Shown piece after piece: positions 1 through 8,143 of a stretch of 64,000 bases of DNA. Every line of letters starts with the position of its first letter. Positions within the stretch are counted from its first letter, which is position 1. The stretch covers positions 186,001 through 250,000 of the forward strand of contig NZ_FOHB01000007.1 in assembly GCF_900111375.1 (NCBI RefSeq), given 5' to 3'. This stretch comes from Pedococcus cremeus (lineage in GTDB: Bacteria; Actinomycetota; Actinomycetes; Actinomycetales; Dermatophilaceae). The position numbers and the translations under genes were made by a program. The notes under the pieces are model-generated. The model had not been told where the DNA came from. It saw nothing but the letters and a program-made list of their open reading frames with translations, and ran no database searches.

Positions 1-428
1 GCCTCGTCCATGACGCCGGTCGGCGGCAGCTCGGGGGCGGAACGGGCCAGGGCAGGCAGCGTGACCAGGACGCCCGCGGTGGCGTCGGCCGCCACGTCGG
101 GGTCGTCGGTGACCGTGAGGTCGGCGTCGCCGTCGGCACCACCGACGCTCACGCAGCCGCCGACCGACCAGACCGCCAGCGCCCAGTAGAGCGCGCGCCA
201 GTGCGGGGGCAGGGCCAGCCGCACGGTCGAGCCCGGCTCGACGTCGAACTCGTCCTGCAGCGCGTTGGCCGCCTTGTTGACCCAGTTGGCGAGCACCTTC
301 GCGCTGAGCTCGATGCGCTCGCCGGCGGTGGGCCCGGGGGTGTCGTCGTACCACGTGACCCGGGGTCGGGCCGGGTCGGAACGCAGCAGGTGGGCGAGGA
401 CGTCGGCAGGGGTGCGTGGGGCGCGCAT
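1..428 (-). CDS. TIGR03089 family protein, N-terminal part (gene continues past the left edge)
   Basis: Only the first 142 codons lie in the window, read leftward from an ATG at 428. The sequence looks like the N-terminus of acyl-adenylate-forming (AMP-binding) enzymes: after a short leader it has R-I-E-L-S, then A-N-W-V-N-K-A-A-N-A-L near residues 37-57. The ATP-binding motifs, if any, are outside the window. TIGR03089 proteins are single-copy, actinobacterial and of unknown substrate; in Mycobacterium a member sits in this same neighbourhood. A -10 hexamer TAGGCT (complement of 436-441) ends 7 nt before the ATG, so the mRNA may be leaderless. It is divergent from the membrane protein at 463. 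Confidence 0.8.
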   Translation of the reverse strand, partial: MRAPRTPADVLAHLLRSDPARPRVTWYDDTPGPTAGERIELSAKVLANWVNKAANALQDEFDVEPGSTVRLALPPHWRALYWALAVWSVGGCVSVGGADGDADLTVTDDPDVAADATAGVLVTLPALARSAPELPPTGVMDE

Positions 429-462
429 GGACCCCAGCCTAGGAGCGATAGCGTGGCCGACC
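429..462. promoter_or_regulatory. Back-to-back promoters of two divergent genes
   Basis: This 34-bp gap holds two overlapping -10 elements. TAGGCT on the minus strand (436-441) serves the TIGR03089 gene, and TAGCGT on the plus strand (449-454) serves the membrane protein. Both end 7-8 nt before the respective start codons, leaving no room for a leader with a ribosome-binding site. The two promoters should interfere with each other. Confidence 0.5.
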
Positions 463-2574
463 GTGAGCAGCCGCGCGCCCCGCAGCTACCCGATGGCTCC
501 CGAGCCCACCGACCTGCCGCTCCTGCGGGGAGAGGCGTTCGCCGGGTGGCTGCTCGGGCGGGTGGTCGTCGGTGCCGCGGTCTGGGTGCTGCTCGGCGCC
601 GCCGCCGGCGGGCTGCTCGCCCTGGCCGGCATCTGGCAGCCGTTGGTGGCCGGGGTCGTGCTGCTCGTCCTGGCCGCCGTGTCGGTCCGGGTGGCGGCGC
701 TGGTTCCCTCGAGGCCGGTGCCGGTCTGGGCCGCGCTGGCCCTCACGGTCGTGGCGCTCGGGTCGACGCTGTGGGCCGGGCTCACCCACTCCGAGCAGGT
801 GCTGCCGCGACGCGACTCCGGCAGCTACCTCCAGTCGTCGGTCGAGCTCTCCCGTGGCCACGACCGGCCCATCGAGATCGCGCCCGAGTCGGTCGGTGGG
901 GCCGGGGTGCTGCGCATCGACGGCGTCACCCTGGCCAGCCCGGCCTTCTTCGAGGTCGGCACCCCGGACGCGCCCGCGATCCAGCCGCAGTTCCCGGCCG
1001 GGCCGTCGGCCTGGTACTCGGTGGCGTGGTGGCTCGGCGGGGCGGGTGCCACCTTCTGGGCGCCGGCGGTGCTCGGTGGCCTGGCCGTCCTGGCCTTCGG
1101 CCTGCTCACCGCACTGACTGCGGGGCGGCGCTGGGCGCCTGTCGGGGCCCTCGGGATGGCGCTGTGCTTCCCCCTCCTGCACGTCAACCGTGCGACCTAC
1201 AGCGAGCCGCTCGCCATGCTGGTGCTCGTGGCCGCCATGTGCGCCCTCGTGCAGGCGACCCGGGCGGCTCGCGCCAACGATGCCGCTGCCGCGAGGTATG
1301 CCGCCGCGGTGGCCGGCGCGCTCGTGGGTGCCGGCGTGCTGGTGCGCGTCGACAGCCTGCGCGAGGTGGTGCTCCTCGTGCCGGTGGCGGCGCTCGCCGC
1401 GGCGCAGCGACAGCCCCACGCCAGGGCGCTCGTCACGGCCGCCGGGGTCTCCGCGGCGGCGGCGTTCGGGCTGACCTGGCTGACCTCGAGCGAGTACCTC
1501 AAGAGCATCGGCGGCTCGCTGCTCCCACTGGTCGCCTTCGGCATCGTGGTCGTGGTGGCCTGCGTCGTCCTGCTCCGCCTCGGGCGGCGCCGCGGCGTGC
1601 CGAACCTGGCCCTCGCCTGGGCCCCGCGAGCCGGTGCGGCGTTCGTGGTGCTGGTCGGGCTGGTCCTGGCGAGCCGGCCGCTCTGGCAGACAGTGCGGCA
1701 GTCGGCTGCCGACCCGGGGGCCCGGGTCGTGGCCGGCCTGCAGCTGCGCCAGGGACTGCCGGTCGACGGTGGTCGCACCTACGCCGAGCAGTCGCTGGTC
1801 TGGATGTCGTGGTGGGTCGGCCCCATCGCGCTGGTGCTCGCGCTGGTGGCAGCGGCCGCGCTGGTGCACCGCGCGCTCGAGGCCTGGACCTCGGGGCGCG
1901 CCCTGCAGTCGTGGATCGGGCCGCTCGTCGTCGGTCTGGGCTCGTCCGTCCTCACCTTCTACCGGCCGGGCATCACGCCCGACCACCCCTGGGCCGACCG
2001 GCGCCTGGTCATCGCCCTGCCGACGGTGGTGCTGCTCGTGGTGGTGGTGGCGGCGGTGAGCGCCCGCTGGTCGACGCACCGGCTGCCGGTCTGGGTCGGT
2101 GTGGCCACCAGTGGCGTGGCCGTGCTCTCCCTGCTGGTGCCCACGGCGCTGGCGACGTGGCCGCACGCCACCGAGCGGGTCGAGGACGGTGAGCTGGCCG
2201 CCGTGCAACGGGTCTGCACGGCGTTCCGCCCCGGCGACGTGGCGCTGATGGTCGACTCCCGGGCCGCGAACGAGTGGCCGCAGGTCCTGCGGGGGCAGTG
2301 CGGGGTCCCGTCCCTGTCGACGACCTCGGCGCTGCGCAAGGACGACGCCGCCCTCGCCGCCGCCGTCGCGCAGGTGCGTCAGGCGGTGGGGGAGCGCGGT
2401 GGGCGCCTGGTGCTGCTCGGTGCCGACTCCGCGGAGGCGGTCGGCGCGCTCTCCGGCGGCCAGGTCCAGCAGGTGCTCGACACCACGGTGCGCGAGGACG
2501 CCCGGCTCCTCGAGCGGCGCCCCGACCACCTCGTGACGCTCCCGTTGCAGGTCTGGGTCGCCCCCGCCCGCTGA
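463..2574 (+). CDS. Large polytopic membrane protein, GT-C-like (unknown substrate)
   Basis: About 703 residues from GTG 463 (an in-frame ATG at 493 is the alternative). A series of hydrophobic segments begins near residue 30. The first long extracytoplasmic loop carries R-R-D-S-G-S-Y-L-Q-S-S, an acidic loop after the early membrane spans as in GT-C glycosyltransferases (ArnT/PMT type). The last roughly 100 residues are soluble. I therefore infer a lipid-linked-sugar transferase or a relative, but no family-defining motif is certain. It converges on the cell-wall-binding protein at 2680, with a strong hairpin between them. Confidence 0.7.
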   Translation: MSSRAPRSYPMAPEPTDLPLLRGEAFAGWLLGRVVVGAAVWVLLGAAAGGLLALAGIWQPLVAGVVLLVLAAVSVRVAALVPSRPVPVWAALALTVVALGSTLWAGLTHSEQVLPRRDSGSYLQSSVELSRGHDRPIEIAPESVGGAGVLRIDGVTLASPAFFEVGTPDAPAIQPQFPAGPSAWYSVAWWLGGAGATFWAPAVLGGLAVLAFGLLTALTAGRRWAPVGALGMALCFPLLHVNRATYSEPLAMLVLVAAMCALVQATRAARANDAAAARYAAAVAGALVGAGVLVRVDSLREVVLLVPVAALAAAQRQPHARALVTAAGVSAAAAFGLTWLTSSEYLKSIGGSLLPLVAFGIVVVVACVVLLRLGRRRGVPNLALAWAPRAGAAFVVLVGLVLASRPLWQTVRQSAADPGARVVAGLQLRQGLPVDGGRTYAEQSLVWMSWWVGPIALVLALVAAAALVHRALEAWTSGRALQSWIGPLVVGLGSSVLTFYRPGITPDHPWADRRLVIALPTVVLLVVVVAAVSARWSTHRLPVWVGVATSGVAVLSLLVPTALATWPHATERVEDGELAAVQRVCTAFRPGDVALMVDSRAANEWPQVLRGQCGVPSLSTTSALRKDDAALAAAVAQVRQAVGERGGRLVLLGADSAEAVGALSGGQVQQVLDTTVREDARLLERRPDHLVTLPLQVWVAPAR

Positions 2575-2612
2575 CCCCGCAGAAGGCGGCGGAGACGCCT
2601 GGGGGCAACGAC

Positions 2613-2645
2613 GGAGGGGCCGGGCCGTGTCGGCCCGACCCCTCC
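2613..2645. terminator. Bidirectional hairpin terminator
   Basis: A 14-bp stem with one mismatch (2613-2626 paired with 2632-2645) and a 5-nt loop lies between two convergent genes. There is no T-run on either side, as is common in high-GC actinobacteria. Confidence 0.7.
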
Positions 2646-2679
2646 GGTGGATCTGCTGTGCTGGTCTGTGCCGTGCGGC

Positions 2680-4824
2680 TCAGCCCTGCGACGCCGTGCG
2701 CAGGTCGCGCGGAGTGCTCGGCCGCGACGGGGCAGTGCCCGGGCGGTCACCCCCCGCCACACCGGCGGAGATGCCGGGCTTGCGGGCGGCGGAGGTCGTG
2801 GGGAACGCCGGGTTCTGCTCCCACGGCGTGGTCGGGCCCCAGAGGGCGGTCTGCCGGCCGGCCAGCGAGCCGACCTTGCTCTTGACCCCGTCCGACACCA
2901 CCGCGGTGCCGCCGAAGACCAGCACGAGGTCGGTGGCGGCGCGGTACCGCTCCGCCTGCACCCGCACGAGGCTGGGGACCTCGGAGCCCTTGACCAGCAG
3001 CAGCGGCTCGGCCATGGCGCCCATGAGCGCGCCGCCGGTCAGGGCATCGGGGAACGACTGCCCGGACGCGTAGCCCACGAAGCTGCCGCCGGGGAAGAAG
3101 GTCCGGGCAACCTGCACGCTGGTCTCGTAGCGGTCCTGGCCGAAGACCTGGTAGCGACCCTCCTTGGAGGTGAACGAACGGCTCGCCGCCGCAGCGTTGC
3201 CGCCGATGCCGTAGACGTTCTTGATGGCGGACCGGCCGTTCACGTAGCCGGCGACGGAGGCGGGGACGGTCTTGCCCTTCGTGAGGAGCACCGGGGCGAA
3301 GAAGACCGACGCAGCCGGGCCCGCCGAGAGCGCGTCCGGGAAGTTCATCCCGTCGGCCAGGAACGCCGAGCTGCGGGGCAGGGGCAACCCCTGCCAACCG
3401 GCGTCGAGCACCTTGGCCGCAGCGACGCTGGTCGCGAAGCGGTCCGCGCCGGCGATGCGCTCGACGGCGAAGCCGTTGGACTTCAGCGACTTCTCGACGG
3501 CCGAGCTGATGACGCCGGTGCCACCGACGATGGAGACGAAGCGGTCCTCCGGGTTGGGCATGAGCCGCTTGAGCTCGGTCATCACCCGGCTGTCGAGGGC
3601 CTTGGGCCCAGTGAGGAGCAGCGGGATGCCGAACTGGCCGGCGACCGGCCCGCCGACCACGGCGTCGGCGAACGAGGCGGAGGAAGCGAGGACGGCGCCG
3701 TCCTGCGAGCCCTCGGGCCACCCCTCCTTGCTGCTGGCGATGCCGGTGGCGATGCGGTCCTTGCCACCGAGTCGCATGACCTGCGCGGCCGGGGTCGTGG
3801 CCCGCCACGACGGCGCCTCGAAGTGGGAGCCGGGGGCCGAGCTGGTCACGAGGGTGTCCTGGCCGGCGACGAAGGACCCGTTCGCCTTGTCGATGACGTG
3901 CAGCTCGGTGGACGTGCAGTCCGGGTTGGCGACCACGACGGCGAGGGAGCGGCCGCTCGGTGAGAAGGTGGGTCGCTGGCCCCGGCAGTCCGCGCCGAGG
4001 CTGCGGACCGCGACCGGGCCCTGCCCCTCGTCGACGAAGAGGGCCACGCCCTTGTCACCGGTACCGACGAAGGCGAGCGTGCCGTCCGCCGCGACGGCGG
4101 GCAGCCGGGCGTCGAGGTCGCCGTAACCGAGCGCCTGCGGGGCGTTGGCTGGGGTGTGCAGGGCGCTGTTGCCGTACCGCGGGAAGTCGACGTCGAACAG
4201 ACCCAGGTCACGCTTGCCCGCCACGGTCGGGGAGCTCATCGTGAGGACCGCACCCATCCCGTCGGGCGTGGGCGCCGCCGCGTTGGTGTCCTTGGCAGTG
4301 CCGGTGGTCACCGTCTCGTTGCGGCCCGACCCGATCCAGGTGGCGACCTGCTGGCCCGAGGTCCCACCCGCGTTCCGCACCATGCTGTCGCCGAGGGGTG
4401 ACCACTGCGCCGGGGTGGAGGTGCTCTTGAAGGTGAGGTACTCCAGGGGGGAGTTGAGCTGGGTCACCGTGAACGTCGGGTCGGTCCCCGTCACGTGGGT
4501 GGCGACCACGTCGCCGGCCGGTCCCCAGGTGTGCTCGCGGGCACCGGACTTGGTGGCGTAGGAGACCGCGGTGCCGTCGCGCTTGAACGACTGCATCGTG
4601 CCCCGGTCGTCGGCCGCCACCTGCGTGACGGTGATCTCCCCGTTGTCGGCCGCCGCCGTCGGCAGCCACGGCAGCGCGAAGTCGCGCGGGTTCCAGCTGC
4701 CTGCGGCCTGCGCCGGAGCAGCCGTCCCGACGGCGAGGCCGAGTGCTGTGGTCAGGGCGGTGACGGCTGCCCCCGCAGCTGTCCGTCGACCGCGACGAAT
4801 GTGGTTGTTCCCCCTGGACGCCAT
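2680..4824 (-). CDS. Secreted protein with beta-propeller-like N-terminus and three cell wall-binding repeats 2
   Basis: 714 residues from ATG 4824. The N-terminus is a clear Sec signal peptide: basic R-R-G-R-R, a hydrophobic core, and A-P-A-Q-A before A-G-S near residue 41. Residues about 45-345 contain repeated short strands with P-x-G/W-S-P-x-G-D type turns, suggesting a TolB/WD40-like propeller. From about residue 349 there are three cell wall-binding repeat 2 units (PF04122), each with R-[LIV]-x-G-x-D-R-[IFY]-[AE]-T and F-[AP]-D-A-[VL]. In other Gram-positives such repeats anchor proteins to wall polymers. Start-site choice is secure because the signal peptide begins right at the ATG. 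Confidence 0.88.
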   Translation of the reverse strand: MASRGNNHIRRGRRTAAGAAVTALTTALGLAVGTAAPAQAAGSWNPRDFALPWLPTAAADNGEITVTQVAADDRGTMQSFKRDGTAVSYATKSGAREHTWGPAGDVVATHVTGTDPTFTVTQLNSPLEYLTFKSTSTPAQWSPLGDSMVRNAGGTSGQQVATWIGSGRNETVTTGTAKDTNAAAPTPDGMGAVLTMSSPTVAGKRDLGLFDVDFPRYGNSALHTPANAPQALGYGDLDARLPAVAADGTLAFVGTGDKGVALFVDEGQGPVAVRSLGADCRGQRPTFSPSGRSLAVVVANPDCTSTELHVIDKANGSFVAGQDTLVTSSAPGSHFEAPSWRATTPAAQVMRLGGKDRIATGIASSKEGWPEGSQDGAVLASSASFADAVVGGPVAGQFGIPLLLTGPKALDSRVMTELKRLMPNPEDRFVSIVGGTGVISSAVEKSLKSNGFAVERIAGADRFATSVAAAKVLDAGWQGLPLPRSSAFLADGMNFPDALSAGPAASVFFAPVLLTKGKTVPASVAGYVNGRSAIKNVYGIGGNAAAASRSFTSKEGRYQVFGQDRYETSVQVARTFFPGGSFVGYASGQSFPDALTGGALMGAMAEPLLLVKGSEVPSLVRVQAERYRAATDLVLVFGGTAVVSDGVKSKVGSLAGRQTALWGPTTPWEQNPAFPTTSAARKPGISAGVAGGDRPGTAPSRPSTPRDLRTASQG

Positions 4825-4976
4825 GGTTCCCCTCGTTGTGGCGGTGAAGTGGCGCGATCGCGCTGCGCGAAACCTACGGGACCGATCGTCCCGAGAGGGC
4901 GCCTTTGTCCAGATTGGTGACCACTTGGTGGTCGGTGATTTGGGACGAATGGGTGGACCTGCGCCATCCTGCTGGG

Positions 4977-6116
4977 GTGACGTCCCCCGCCGCCACCCAA
5001 CCCACCTCTGACCCCTTGGAGCCCGCCTCACGGGTCCGCGACCTCGCGTGGACCAGCTACCTGCGCGTCGCCGCGATCGTGGGCGTGGTGCTCATCCACG
5101 TCGCCGGCCTCTCCTTCGTCCGCGAGGAGCTGCAGGGCACGCCCGCCTGGGCGCTCGGCGGCGCCCTGGCCTACGGCAGCCGGTGGGCGGTGATCGTCTT
5201 CGTCATGGTGAGCGGCGCCCTGCTGCTCACCCCGCCGGTGGACCCGGACCCGCGGCGCTTCTTCCGGCGCCGGCTCGGCAAGGTGGGAATCCCGCTGGTC
5301 GTCTGGCACGCGGCATACATCCCGCTCTCGGCGGTGCGGGGCGACTTCACGCCACGCGAGCTGCTGGCCAACCTCCTCGAGGGCAGGTCCTACACCGCGC
5401 TCTACTTCTTCTGGCTCATCCTCGGCCTGTATGCCGTGACGCCGCTGCTGTGGCCGGTCGTCGCCTCCCTGCGCCCCCGCGGGCTGGCACTGGCCGGTAC
5501 CGCGCTCGCCGCGCTCCCCGCCCTCGACGTGGTGCTGCGGGGTCTCGTCGCCGTGCTGCGCGACGAGCCGCGCGTGCTGCCCGAGCCCACGCTGGCGACG
5601 CAGTTCGTGCCCTACGTCGGCTTCTTCCTGCTCGGCCACGCCCTGCGCGGGGTGGTGCTGCGCGGTGCCCGGCTCGCGGCGTTGGCTGTGGCGTTCGTAG
5701 GGCTGCTGGTGCAGATGGTCTGGCAGGCCCTCACGGTGGAGTCGGCGGTCGACACGGGTGCCGGCCACGCGCCCGCGCTGCTGCCCGCGCTGCTGCCGCT
5801 CAGCTACCAGGGGCTGGTGGTCGGGCTCTCGGCGGTGGCGGTCTTCCTGCTCGCCCACGGCCTCTTCCGCCCGGGCTCGGTGTGGGCGGAGCCGGGCCGG
5901 GCAACCGCGGCGCGCCGCATCGGCGACCTCACCTTCGGCGTCTTCGCCGTGCACCTGCTCGTCTTCTGGCTGCTGGCCCAGCTGCCCGGGCTCGACGTCG
6001 AGGACGGTGCCACCTCGGCCGCCGGCGTGCTGCTGCTCAGCGCCGCCGTGGTCGCCGTGTCGTTCGCGGTGGCGTGGCTGCTCTCCCGCACGCCGGTGCT
6101 GCGCCGCGCGGTCTGA
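4977..6116 (+). CDS. Acyltransferase 3 family membrane protein
   Basis: 379 residues from GTG 4977. It matches the acyltransferase 3 family (PF01757). The first helix carries the typical S-Y-L-R-V-A-A-I-V-G-V-V-L-I-H-V signature with the catalytic-type His, followed by about nine more membrane segments. No SGNH domain is attached, and the length is that of a minimal WecH/OafA-type O-acetyltransferase. Likely role: O-acetylation of a surface glycan or lipid-linked sugar, acceptor unknown. It converges on the IMPase-family gene; the 45-bp gap holds only a short GCGG/CCGC hairpin. Confidence 0.85.
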   Translation: MTSPAATQPTSDPLEPASRVRDLAWTSYLRVAAIVGVVLIHVAGLSFVREELQGTPAWALGGALAYGSRWAVIVFVMVSGALLLTPPVDPDPRRFFRRRLGKVGIPLVVWHAAYIPLSAVRGDFTPRELLANLLEGRSYTALYFFWLILGLYAVTPLLWPVVASLRPRGLALAGTALAALPALDVVLRGLVAVLRDEPRVLPEPTLATQFVPYVGFFLLGHALRGVVLRGARLAALAVAFVGLLVQMVWQALTVESAVDTGAGHAPALLPALLPLSYQGLVVGLSAVAVFLLAHGLFRPGSVWAEPGRATAARRIGDLTFGVFAVHLLVFWLLAQLPGLDVEDGATSAAGVLLLSAAVVAVSFAVAWLLSRTPVLRRAV

Positions 6117-6161
6117 CGCAGGGCGGTATGCCGCGGACGGCCCCGTCAGTCGAAGGCCGGG

Positions 6162-6968
6162 TCAGCGGTGGGCGAGCGCCTCGCCGGCGTACCGGCGCAC
6201 GTGCGAGAACGTCCCCTTGTCGGCGGCCACGATGATGCCCGCGACACGGCTGCGGGGCGTGTAGGCCGCGCCGTCCGGGTGGCCGACCCAGCCGCCGGCC
6301 TCGTGCACCATCAGTGCGCCGGGGGAGTGGTCCCACGGGCTGTTGCGGCCGTAGAGCACGTAGTCGATCGCGCCCTCGATGAGCTTGGGGTAGTCGACGC
6401 CGCAGCAGACCCAGGAGCCGACCAGCGGCGGCATGGGGCCGAACGCGTGACCGCGCAGCGGCCACATCGAGGTGCAGCCGCGCGGCTCGTCGGCGTCCGG
6501 GACCGGGGTGCGGGTGACGCGCTCGCCGTTGCGGTAGACGCCCGCGCCGCGCTCGGCCACCCAGGCCACCTCGTGCTCGGGCTGCCAGATCCAGCCGCGC
6601 ACCGTCACGCCGCCGCGCGTCTCGGAGACCATCACGGCGTGGTCCTTGGAGCCACCGACGAAGTTCTTGGTGCCGTCGACCGGGTCGACGGTGAAGGCGT
6701 GGTCGGCGGTGAGGTACCGCTCGAGCACCGTCGGGTCCGCCGACGAGCGCTCCTCACCGAGGACGAAGGCGTCGGGGTATGCCGCGTTCAGCGCGCGGGT
6801 GAGGAGCACCTCGGACTCCTGGTCGGCGACCGTCACCAGGTCGCCGGGGTTCTTCTCCATGACCTCCCCCGCGGAGAGGGAGCGGAACCGGGGCGTGATG
6901 ACCTCGGCCGCGACGTCTTTCATCAGGTCCAGCACCGCGTTGGTGTCCACGACCACACACCGTTCCAC
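6162..6968 (-). CDS. Inositol monophosphatase family protein
   Basis: 268 residues from GTG 6968, chosen because AGGGGGG lies 5 nt upstream. All family metal-site motifs are visible: G-E-E-R-S (residues 71-75), D-P-V-D-G-T-K-N-F (95-103, the two Mg-binding Asp) and the C-terminal W-D-H-S-P-G. Members are Mg-dependent, Li-sensitive phosphatases acting on inositol phosphate, histidinol phosphate or 3'-phosphoadenosine compounds; the sequence does not tell which. Read away from the glycan operon, it may supply free inositol for phosphatidylinositol lipids, but this is inference. Confidence 0.88.
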   Translation of the reverse strand: MERCVVVDTNAVLDLMKDVAAEVITPRFRSLSAGEVMEKNPGDLVTVADQESEVLLTRALNAAYPDAFVLGEERSSADPTVLERYLTADHAFTVDPVDGTKNFVGGSKDHAVMVSETRGGVTVRGWIWQPEHEVAWVAERGAGVYRNGERVTRTPVPDADEPRGCTSMWPLRGHAFGPMPPLVGSWVCCGVDYPKLIEGAIDYVLYGRNSPWDHSPGALMVHEAGGWVGHPDGAAYTPRSRVAGIIVAADKGTFSHVRRYAGEALAHR

Positions 6969-7045
6969 ACGCGCCCCCCTCGGCGGTAATCGGGTCGGTG
7001 CGCTAACCGGGTCGGCCGCCCCCGGCGGGTAGGCTCCTGAGCACG

Positions 7046-8143
7046 ATGAACGAGCACACCACCACCGACACCCCCTCGGCGCCCGTCCCGGCCGCAGCCA
7101 CCCCGCCCACCGAGCTGCTCCCGGTCGACCCCGGCCTCGGCGCGCCGGCCACCGAGGCGGGCCACCCGGCATACGGCCACGCCCCCGGCACCACCGCGGC
7201 GGAGGCCCACGTCGCGACGCAGACGGCGGCGCAGCGGGAGGGTGCGGATGGTCCCCGGCCGTACGTCACCATCGTGCTGCCCTGCTACAACGAGGGCGAG
7301 CACGTGCTGCGCGAGATCGACCGGATCACCGAGGCGATGAACGCGAGCGAGTTCACCTACGAGCTCCTGTGCATCGACGACGCGTCGACCGACAACACCC
7401 TCGAGGTGCTCAACGACGCGGCCCAGCGCTACGCGAACATCCGCGTGATGCCGTTCCGCCGCAACGGTGGCAGCGGCACGGCCCGCCGCATCGGCACGCA
7501 GCAGGCCTACGGCGAGATCGTCGTGTGGACCGACGCCGACATGACCTACGAGAACGAGCGGATCCCCGAGCTGGTGCGGATCCTGCGCGACGACGACTCC
7601 TACGACCAGGTCGTCGGCGCCCGCACCACCGAGGAGGGCACCCACAAGTGGGCCCGCGTGCCCGCCAAGTGGCTGATCCGCAAGATTGCCGAGCGCCTGA
7701 GCAACCAGAAGATCCCCGACCTCAACTCGGGCCTGCGCGCGTTCCGCCGCGAGGTGTCGCTGCCCTACCTGCGGCTGCTGCCGCCCGGGTTCTCCTGCGT
7801 CACCACGATCACGCTGGCCTTCCTGCAGAACCAGCACGACATCAAGTACGTGCCGACGTCGTACGCCAAGCGTGCGGGTGAGTCGAAGTTCCACTTCCTG
7901 CACGACGCCTACCGCTACATCCTCCAGGTGCTGCGGATGGTCATGTACTTCGACCCGCTCAAGGTGCTCATGCCGCCGGCCCTGTGGCTGTTCGTCATCG
8001 GCGTCGTCAAGGGCGTCGTCGACATGTTCCGGCACCCGTTCTACTTCCCGGCCAGCACCGTGCTGCTCGTGGTCAGCGGCATCATGATCGGCTCGTTGGC
8101 CCTGCTCGCCGACCTGGTCGTCAGATCGCGCGAGGGCGTGTGA
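7046..8143 (+). CDS. GT2 glycosyltransferase, DPM1/GtrB-like with C-terminal membrane anchor
   Basis: 365 residues. A Pro/Ala/Thr-rich N-terminal extension (1-70) precedes a GT-A domain with V-L-P-C-Y-N-E-G (about 75), C-I-D-D-A-S-T-D-N (about 110) and the metal-binding W-T-D-A-D-M-T (about 160). Two hydrophobic segments follow at about 310-360. This is the layout of enzymes that transfer a sugar from a nucleotide sugar to polyprenyl phosphate. The -10 element TAGGCT (7030-7035) gives a leader of only about 4 nt. It is the first gene of a tightly overlapping operon with the GT4, flippase-like and methyltransferase genes. Confidence 0.9.
   Translation: MNEHTTTDTPSAPVPAAATPPTELLPVDPGLGAPATEAGHPAYGHAPGTTAAEAHVATQTAAQREGADGPRPYVTIVLPCYNEGEHVLREIDRITEAMNASEFTYELLCIDDASTDNTLEVLNDAAQRYANIRVMPFRRNGGSGTARRIGTQQAYGEIVVWTDADMTYENERIPELVRILRDDDSYDQVVGARTTEEGTHKWARVPAKWLIRKIAERLSNQKIPDLNSGLRAFRREVSLPYLRLLPPGFSCVTTITLAFLQNQHDIKYVPTSYAKRAGESKFHFLHDAYRYILQVLRMVMYFDPLKVLMPPALWLFVIGVVKGVVDMFRHPFYFPASTVLLVVSGIMIGSLALLADLVVRSREGV

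Noticed and set aside
201-2192. Long plus-strand frame overlapping the membrane protein
   Set aside because: Arg/Ala/Gly-rich shadow frame. The frame used by 463-2574 has membrane segments and sensible composition.
439-2529. Long antisense reading frame opposite the membrane protein (likewise 43086-44759 opposite sahH, 61667-62734 opposite tadZ, 29112-31085 opposite the helicase)
   Set aside because: These are His/Arg/Gly/Gln-rich, low-complexity translations without motifs, produced by high-GC codon bias on the other strand.
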